A stretch of 9,373 nt of DNA, from NCBI GenBank assembly GCA_031290005.1, contig JAITOJ010000096.1, positions 1 to 9,373 on the forward strand. The letters run 5' to 3'. Origin of the DNA: Treponema sp. GTDB lineage: Bacteria; Spirochaetota; Spirochaetia; Treponematales; Treponemataceae. Both the position numbers and the translations under genes were made by a program. Below are positions 5,205-9,373 of this stretch, one piece after another (position 1 is the first letter of the stretch; each line of letters opens with the position of its first letter). The notes beneath the pieces are model-generated. The model saw only the letters and a list, made by a program, of their open reading frames with translations. It was not told the DNA's origin and ran no database searches.

Positions 5205-6209
5205 CTATTCGCCCCCCGCCTGCACCAGGGTCACGCAGGCGGTGGCCACAATGTCGTCAACCGAGCAGCCCCGGGACAGGTCGCTGATGGGTTTGGCAAA
5301 ACCTTGCAGGAACGGCCCGTAGGCGTCCGCCCCGGCCAGGCGCTGCACCAGCTTGTAGCCGATGTTGCCCGCCCCCAAATCCGGGAATACCAGGGTGTTC
5401 ACCTTGCCGGAAACCGGGCTGCCGGGAGCCTTTTTCTCCGTCACCGCCGGGATAAGCGCGGCGTCGGCCTGAAGTTCGCCGTCCAGTAATAGGCCCGGGG
5501 CTTTTTCTTTGGCCAGCCTGACCGCTTCCTGCACCCGGAGCACGTTTTCATGAGCGCCGCCGGAGCCTTTGGTGGAGAAGGAGAGCAGGGCGACCACCGG
5601 TTCCGCGCCGATCATGTGCCGGCAGGAGGCGGCGGAAGACACGGCAATGTCCGCAAGCTGTTCCGCGGTGGGCAGGGGGATAACCGCGCAGTCCGCGAAA
5701 ATCATCAGGCCATCGGCGCCCCATTTCTGGTCGTGCATATCCATCACAAAGCAGGACGAGGCGGTTTTCATGCCCGGCGCGGTGCCGATAATCGTGAGGC
5801 CCGCCCGCAGCACGTCGGCGGTGGCGGAGAGCGCGCCGGACACCAGGGAGTCGGCCTTGCCTTTCCGCACCATCATGGCGCCGAAGCGCAGAAAGTGCTT
5901 GATGTCCGCCGCCGCCTGTTCCTCGGTCATGCCTTTTTTCTTCCTGAGTTCGTAGTATTCCGCGCCGAATTCGGGGAGCCAGGGGGAAGTTTCCGGGTCG
6001 ATGAGCGTAATTCCGTCCAGGGACACCCTCTTGTCCGCGGCGGTCTTTTCAATGTCCGCCTTCCTGCCGAGCAGAATCACGTCTTTCACCAGTTTCCCGG
6101 CAACCAGTTTGGCCGCCGCCTGAATTGTCCGTTCTTCCCAGCCTTCGGGAAGCACCAGGGTTTTTTGCAGCTTCCCGGCCTTTCCTTTCATGGATTCAGC
6201 AAAATTCAT
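5205..6209 (-). CDS. pta: Phosphate acetyltransferase Pta
   Basis: Pta converts acetyl-CoA and phosphate to acetyl phosphate and CoA. Acetate kinase then makes ATP and acetate; ackA is not in the window. The 334-residue product is a stand-alone, short-form PTA_PTB enzyme without the N-terminal extension of the long enterobacterial type. Conserved blocks are FLRFGAMMVRKGKADSLVSG (107-125, up to Gly125), GTAPGMKTASS (142-152), ALLSFSTKGS (207-216), GELQADAAL (244-252), LVFPDLGAGNIGYKLVQRL (273-291) and GPFLQGFAKPISDLSRG (298-314). I chose ATG 6209 because AAGGAG (plus 6217-6222) precedes it by 7 bases; a longer reading to 6293 would cross the promoter. The gene diverges from pgi, is separated from ferredoxin by 81 bases, and ends in TAG. 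Confidence 0.97.
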   Translation of the reverse strand: MNFAESMKGKAGKLQKTLVLPEGWEERTIQAAAKLVAGKLVKDVILLGRKADIEKTAADKRVSLDGITLIDPETSPWLPEFGAEYYELRKKKGMTEEQAAADIKHFLRFGAMMVRKGKADSLVSGALSATADVLRAGLTIIGTAPGMKTASSCFVMDMHDQKWGADGLMIFADCAVIPLPTAEQLADIAVSSAASCRHMIGAEPVVALLSFSTKGSGGAHENVLRVQEAVRLAKEKAPGLLLDGELQADAALIPAVTEKKAPGSPVSGKVNTLVFPDLGAGNIGYKLVQRLAGADAYGPFLQGFAKPISDLSRGCSVDDIVATACVTLVQAGGE

Positions 6210-6242
6210 GGAGAATCTCCTTATAAGTGCAGTGATGCGGAG

Positions 6243-6271
6243 AATATAGCCTGTTTTGAAAGATTGCGCAA
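6243..6271 (-). promoter_or_regulatory. Putative pta promoter
   Basis: On the minus strand, TATATT (plus 6243-6248; five of six to the -10 consensus) lies 17 bases after TTGCGC (plus 6266-6271; three of six to the -35 consensus). This would give a leader of about 25 bases ending at the pta ribosome site. A consensus TTGACA (plus 6288-6293) exists further upstream but has no -10 at proper spacing. Confidence 0.5.
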
Positions 6272-6306
6272 GCTGCCGCCAAATCGCTGTCAACGCGCAA
6301 TTTGAC

Positions 6307-6336
6307 TTGACGGGGCGCGCCGTCTTTCGGTATGCT
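6307..6336 (+). promoter_or_regulatory. Putative pgi promoter
   Basis: TTGACG (6307-6312; five of six) and TATGCT (6331-6336; four of six) are 18 bases apart, with a near-copy TTGACT just before (6302-6307). Transcription would begin near 6343, upstream of the GAGG ribosome site at 6357-6360. This supports ATG 6368, rather than the in-frame ATG 6332 inside the -10, as the pgi start. Confidence 0.55.
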
Positions 6337-6367
6337 CAAGTTACAAAAACTCTTGCGAGGCAAATCT

Positions 6368-7939
6368 ATGGATAACTGGAAAAATCTTGACACCCGCCAA
6401 GCCTATAAGAAACTGCTGACCCTCAAGGGCGCGGCGGTATCAAAGGACACCCTCACTGCTGGCCGGGTGCGCGAGTGCGGCGTCCCCATGGCGGCGGGAC
6501 TCACCTACAATTACGCCGCCAAACAGGCGGACGCCAGAGTGCTGGCTGTTTTGCAGTGTCTGGCGGACGAGGCGGGGCTTATCAGCAAATTCGAGGCCCT
6601 GTATAACGGCGAAGTCATCAACACCGGGGAGAACCGCCGGGTGCTCCATCACCTGACCCGGGGTCAGTTGGGAAACCCCGTGCTGGACAAGGGCAGGGAC
6701 GAAGGGGCCTTTTATCAGGCCCAGCACAAGGCGGTTGCGGAGTTTGCCGCCAGGGTACATTCCGGCAGCATCCTGAACGAAAAAGGCGAGACCTTCACCA
6801 CGGTGGCGCAAATCGGCATCGGCGGTTCCGACCTGGGGCCGCGGGCCATGTACCTGGCCCTGGAACAGTGGGCAAAGGCCAAGGGCACGCTGAAACTCCG
6901 GGCGCGCTTCATCTCCAACGTTGACCCCGACGACGGCGCGGGGGCGCTGGGCGGCATTGACCTGGCCCGTTCCCTTTTTATACTGGTGTCCAAAAGCGGC
7001 ACGACGCAGGAAACCCTGGCTAACGAGCTGTTTGTCAAAGCGGCCCTGCAAAACGCGGGTCTCGACCCGGCAAAACACTTGATCGCCGTGACCAGCGAAA
7101 CCAGCCCCCTGGCGAATAATCCCGCCTATCTGGCTTCCTTTTATATAGACGATTACATCGGCGGGCGGTTCTCTTCCACCTCGGCGGTGGGCGGCGCAGC
7201 GCTGAGCCTGGCCTTTGGGCCCCAGGTCTTTGCGGAATTCCTTGCGGGCGCTCACGAGGCGGATAAGACCGCCCGGGAGCCGGACAGTACCAAAAACGCC
7301 GCCCTGCTGGACGCCCTTATCGGCGTGTACGAGCGGAACGTCCAGGGGTATCCGGCAGCGGCGATTCTGCCCTACAGCCAGGCCCTGTCCCGGTTCCCGG
7401 CTCATTTGCAGCAGGCGGACATGGAGTCCAACGGCAAGCAGGTGAACCGCTCTGGCGAGCCGGTCGGTTATGCCACGGGGCCGGTGATTTTCGGCGAGCC
7501 GGGCACTAACGGCCAGCATTCCTTCTATCAGCTTTTGCATCAGGGGACGGACACGGTGCCCCTGCAATTTATCGGCTTTGCGGAAAACCAGAGCGGCGCG
7601 GATATAACCGTGGACGGTTCCACCAGCCAGCAGAAGCTGGCGGCCAACCTGGCAGCCCAAATCGCCGCCTTTGCCTGCGGCAAGGCGGACCCCGGCAGGA
7701 ACAAGAACTTTCCCGGCGGCCGTCCCTCCAGCCTGATTTACGGCAAACAACTGACCCCCCGGACCCTGGGGGCGCTTCTGGCCCACTTTGAAAACAAAAT
7801 CATGTTCCAGGGCTTTTTGTGGAACCTGAACAGTTTTGACCAGGAAGGGGTGCAGCTTGGCAAGGCGCTGACCAAACAGGTGCTTGCGGGCCATATTGAG
7901 GGAGCGCTCAAGGAATACGCCGCACTCCTGGGGCTGTAG
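6368..7939 (+). CDS. pgi: Glucose-6-phosphate isomerase Pgi
   Basis: Pgi interconverts glucose 6-phosphate and fructose 6-phosphate in glycolysis and gluconeogenesis, as a cytoplasmic dimer. The 523-residue product has IGIGGSDLGP (149-158), SKSGTTQET (208-216; phosphate-binding SIS loop), GGRFSSTSAVGG (265-276), GEPGTNGQHSFYQLLHQGT (376-394; catalytic Glu377) and SFDQEGVQLGK (489-499; catalytic Lys499). Arg267 in GGRFS is present. Two family positions differ from the textbook pattern. Gln replaces Glu in the GVE-x2-K motif. More notably, the position expected to hold the ring-opening histidine (HHQKLLSN in E. coli Pgi, from memory) reads SQQKLAAN here, giving Gln421. GAGG at 6357-6360, 7 bases before ATG 6368, decides the start. 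rsmA follows with no gap, so the two are cotranscribed. Confidence 0.96.
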   Translation: MDNWKNLDTRQAYKKLLTLKGAAVSKDTLTAGRVRECGVPMAAGLTYNYAAKQADARVLAVLQCLADEAGLISKFEALYNGEVINTGENRRVLHHLTRGQLGNPVLDKGRDEGAFYQAQHKAVAEFAARVHSGSILNEKGETFTTVAQIGIGGSDLGPRAMYLALEQWAKAKGTLKLRARFISNVDPDDGAGALGGIDLARSLFILVSKSGTTQETLANELFVKAALQNAGLDPAKHLIAVTSETSPLANNPAYLASFYIDDYIGGRFSSTSAVGGAALSLAFGPQVFAEFLAGAHEADKTAREPDSTKNAALLDALIGVYERNVQGYPAAAILPYSQALSRFPAHLQQADMESNGKQVNRSGEPVGYATGPVIFGEPGTNGQHSFYQLLHQGTDTVPLQFIGFAENQSGADITVDGSTSQQKLAANLAAQIAAFACGKADPGRNKNFPGGRPSSLIYGKQLTPRTLGALLAHFENKIMFQGFLWNLNSFDQEGVQLGKALTKQVLAGHIEGALKEYAALLGL

Positions 7940-8836
7940 GTGTTTTCCCGGTCAGAGTACGATTCTCCCGCAAAACTGAAAGCCCTGCTGGACGGGCGGG
8001 GCCTTTCCATGCAAAAACGGTTCGGGCAAAATTTCCTCGTGAATCCCGCCGCCCGTGAGCGGATTGCGGAGGCCTTGAAGATTTCTCCGGGCATGGGGGT
8101 CTGGGAAATTGGCGCGGGTCTGGGGGCATTGACCATCGCCCTGCTCGACCGGGGCGCTTCGGTGACTGCCTTTGAAATCGACCGGGGCTTTGTGTCCCTG
8201 CTGGAAGCCGTCTTTGAGATGGAACAAAAGACAGGCCGGTTTGCCCTGGTTGCCGGGGACGCCCTGAAAACCTGGCGTCCCGCCCTGGCCTCTCGGGGGA
8301 TGCCGGAGCGGTTCTGCGGCAATCTTCCCTATAATATCGCCGCCGTCCTGATTGGGAACACCATTGAAGCGGGGGCGCGCTTTGAACGCTGCGTGTTCAC
8401 GGTGCAGAAAGAAGTGGCGGCGCGGATGTCCGCCAGGCCGGGGGAGGGGGACTATTCATCTTTTTCCGTGCTCTGCCAGTGGGCTTACCGGGTCACTCCG
8501 TTGTTCGACCTTGCGCCGGGCAATTTCTGGCCCTGTCCCGGGGTCGCCTCAACGGTGGTGGCCCTGGAAGCCGTCCCGGATTTTCCCGGACGCGTTGATC
8601 CGGCCCGTTTTGCGCGCCTCATCCGGGCGGCCTTCGCGTCCCGGCGGAAGACCTTGAAGAACAACCTGGCAGTCTTGCCAGGTCTGCCAGGCGGGGCAGG
8701 GCAGGCGGAAGCGGCTTTGGCCAATGCGGGCATTGACCCCGGCAGACGGGCGGAAACAGTGGACGCGGAGGGATTCTTGCGGCTCTACATCTCAACAGGA
8801 GATGGGGCGGCGTCAGGGAAAACCGGGAACTGGTGA
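7940..8836 (+). CDS. rsmA: 16S rRNA m6,6A dimethyltransferase RsmA (KsgA)
   Basis: RsmA dimethylates two adjacent adenosines in the 3' terminal helix 45 of 16S rRNA, using S-adenosylmethionine, as a late check on 30S assembly. Loss gives kasugamycin resistance in known bacteria. The 298-residue product has KRFGQNFLVN (26-35), SAM motif I WEIGAGLG (55-62), acidic FEID (78-81), GDAL (106-109), catalytic GNLPYNI (127-133), VQKEVAARM (155-163), FWPCPGVAST (196-205) and SRRKTLKNNL (234-243). Length fits the family. A Gly/Pro-rich LPGLPGGAGQ (246-255) follows that block, encoded by short imperfect GCCAGG/GGCAGG repeats. The GTG start abuts the pgi TAG with zero spacing; GGGG at 7930-7933 may serve as ribosome site, with coupling to pgi translation likely. 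A hairpin lies 4 bases after the stop. Confidence 0.95.
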   Translation: MFSRSEYDSPAKLKALLDGRGLSMQKRFGQNFLVNPAARERIAEALKISPGMGVWEIGAGLGALTIALLDRGASVTAFEIDRGFVSLLEAVFEMEQKTGRFALVAGDALKTWRPALASRGMPERFCGNLPYNIAAVLIGNTIEAGARFERCVFTVQKEVAARMSARPGEGDYSSFSVLCQWAYRVTPLFDLAPGNFWPCPGVASTVVALEAVPDFPGRVDPARFARLIRAAFASRRKTLKNNLAVLPGLPGGAGQAEAALANAGIDPGRRAETVDAEGFLRLYISTGDGAASGKTGNW

Positions 8837-8840
8837 TTGA

Positions 8841-8866
8841 ATCACCGGAGTCCCGGCGCCGGTGAT
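8841..8866 (+). other. Hairpin just after rsmA stop
   Basis: ATCACCGG (8841-8848) and CCGGTGAT (8859-8866) form a perfect 8-bp stem with a 10-base loop, starting 4 bases after the rsmA TGA. The loop side also contains the palindrome CCGGCGCCGG (8853-8862), so two folds compete. No T run follows, so it is not a canonical intrinsic terminator. It may end or protect the pgi-rsmA message by another route. Confidence 0.55.
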
Positions 8867-8876
8867 GGCGCGATAC

Positions 8877-8939
8877 CTTTCCGAGCATGCCCGCAGACCT
8901 TCCGAGCATGTCCGCAGTCTTTCCGAGCATGTCCGGTGC
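8877..8939. repeat. Three 21-bp tandem repeats
   Basis: Three contiguous 21-base units lie at 8877-8897, 8898-8918 and 8919-8939. All share TTCCGAGCATG-C/T-CCG near their centre, and copies 1 and 2 also share CCGCAG. Copies differ at only a few positions, mainly C/T changes and the last 5 bases of copy 3. The period is seven codons, so each strand could be read as a heptapeptide repeat, but no supported gene covers it. The array lies between rsmA and arfB, 80 bases before the arfB ATG. Confidence 0.85.
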
Positions 8940-9019
8940 ATTGGCGGTACGCATACCCTGCATTACGGGGGTTGTTCAGGGTCTATCCGGTTCTCTCAAA
9001 ATATGCTATACCTGTTGCC

Positions 9020-9373
9020 ATGAACCGGCACGATTTACACCAGAGCCTGGCGGAAGGAATCCGCTTTGCCTTTGCCCGCTCCGGCGGCCCCGGCGGGCAG
9101 AATGTCAACAAGGTAAATACCAAGGTTCACGCGGTTATCCCGGTTGAGGCCGTCCGGGGGCTGACCGGACAGGAACTGGCCCAGGTCAGGCGGCGGCTTT
9201 CGGGGAATATCAACAAGGAGGGCGAACTGTTCCTGGACGTACGGGACGAACGTTCCCAGGAACGGAACCGGGAGATTGCGGCAAGCCGCCTGGAAGCGAA
9301 GATTGCCGCCGCCGCCCGGATTCTTCCCAAACGCAAAAAGACCCGCCCCACCGCCGCGTCAAAGGAAAAGCGG
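9020..9373 (+). CDS. arfB: ArfB/YaeJ-type ribosome rescue factor (3' partial)
   Basis: ArfB is a codon-independent peptidyl-tRNA hydrolase that enters stalled ribosomes lacking a stop codon and releases the nascent chain. The visible 118 residues start MNRHDLHQSL and carry the release-factor catalytic motif GGPGGQNVNK (22-31, with GGQ at 25-27). VRDERSQERNREIA follows at 74-87, and the basic tail KRKKTRPTAASKEKR at 104-118 corresponds to the region of ArfB that inserts in the mRNA channel. Family members are about 130-140 aa, so roughly 15-25 residues and the stop lie beyond the window. It is too short and lacks the codon-recognition domain for RF1 or RF2. The C-terminal tail separates it from PrfH-type proteins, though the exact subfamily needs the end. 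No Shine-Dalgarno precedes ATG 9020; TATGCT (9002-9007) could be a -10, giving a very short leader. Confidence 0.88.
   Translation, partial: MNRHDLHQSLAEGIRFAFARSGGPGGQNVNKVNTKVHAVIPVEAVRGLTGQELAQVRRRLSGNINKEGELFLDVRDERSQERNREIAASRLEAKIAAAARILPKRKKTRPTAASKEKR

Noticed and set aside
5550..6305. 251-codon open frame antisense to pta
   Set aside because: It mirrors the Pta coding frame, is rich in His, Gly and Arg, shows no motif and crosses the divergent promoter region.
6440..7894. Long 484-codon open frame antisense to pgi
   Set aside because: It is wholly opposite a clear Pgi gene in G+C-rich sequence. The translation has no recognisable domain and is biased to Arg, Gly and Gln as expected of a shadow frame.
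8887..9147. Open frame reading the 21-bp repeats into arfB
   Set aside because: It runs out of frame through the arfB catalytic region, has no ribosome site, and its repeated PSM units simply reflect the DNA repeat.

Overview
The window is bacterial chromosome, densely packed and G+C-rich. It reads best as a Treponema-like spirochaete, possibly a gut-associated one. That placement is my inference from the overall look of TsaE, Pta, Pgi, the LysM/M23 protein and the PEGA-like secreted protein; no 16S or other decisive marker is present, so confidence is moderate at best. The first 58 bases are a pure C run that looks like a contig-edge artefact. The last gene runs off the right end. No stretch longer than about 300 bases lacks a gene, and I see no CRISPR array, insertion sequence, rRNA or phage gene.

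Left part (64-2394): tsaE and tsaB (t6A tRNA modification) overlap by ATGA and converge with queD (queuosine precursor synthesis), whose stop codon overlaps that of tsaB. A 222-base gap then holds two near-identical palindromes 22 bp apart, which look like a tandem operator. Next come a visibly A+T-richer GNAT acetyltransferase gene and a tRNA-Leu(CAA) gene whose probable promoter overlaps the acetyltransferase stop codon.

Middle part, minus strand (5183 down to 2431): a four-gene unit starts at a good sigma70-type promoter. It encodes a 56-aa 2[4Fe-4S] ferredoxin (too short for many gene callers), a four-helix membrane protein of unknown function, a secreted LysM/M23 peptidoglycan endopeptidase and a secreted protein with PEGA-like beta domains. 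It ends at a canonical intrinsic terminator. A perfect 15-bp hairpin sits just after the ferredoxin stop. Upstream, also on the minus strand, is pta (phosphotransacetylase).

Right part (6210-9373): pta and pgi (glucose-6-phosphate isomerase) diverge from a 158-base region with back-to-back promoters. pgi is followed with no gap by rsmA/ksgA (16S rRNA dimethyltransferase). A 183-base gap then holds a hairpin and three 21-bp tandem repeats, followed by the start of an arfB/yaeJ-type ribosome-rescue factor.

Most genes serve translation quality (TsaE, TsaB, QueD, tRNA-Leu, RsmA, ArfB) or central carbon flow (Pgi, Pta, with ferredoxin as a possible electron carrier for fermentation). I do not see a clear new defence or mobile system. 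The least explained items are the ferredoxin/membrane/M23/PEGA operon, the tandem palindromes, the 21-bp repeats, the U-less hairpins just after stop codons, and the Pgi active-site substitution.
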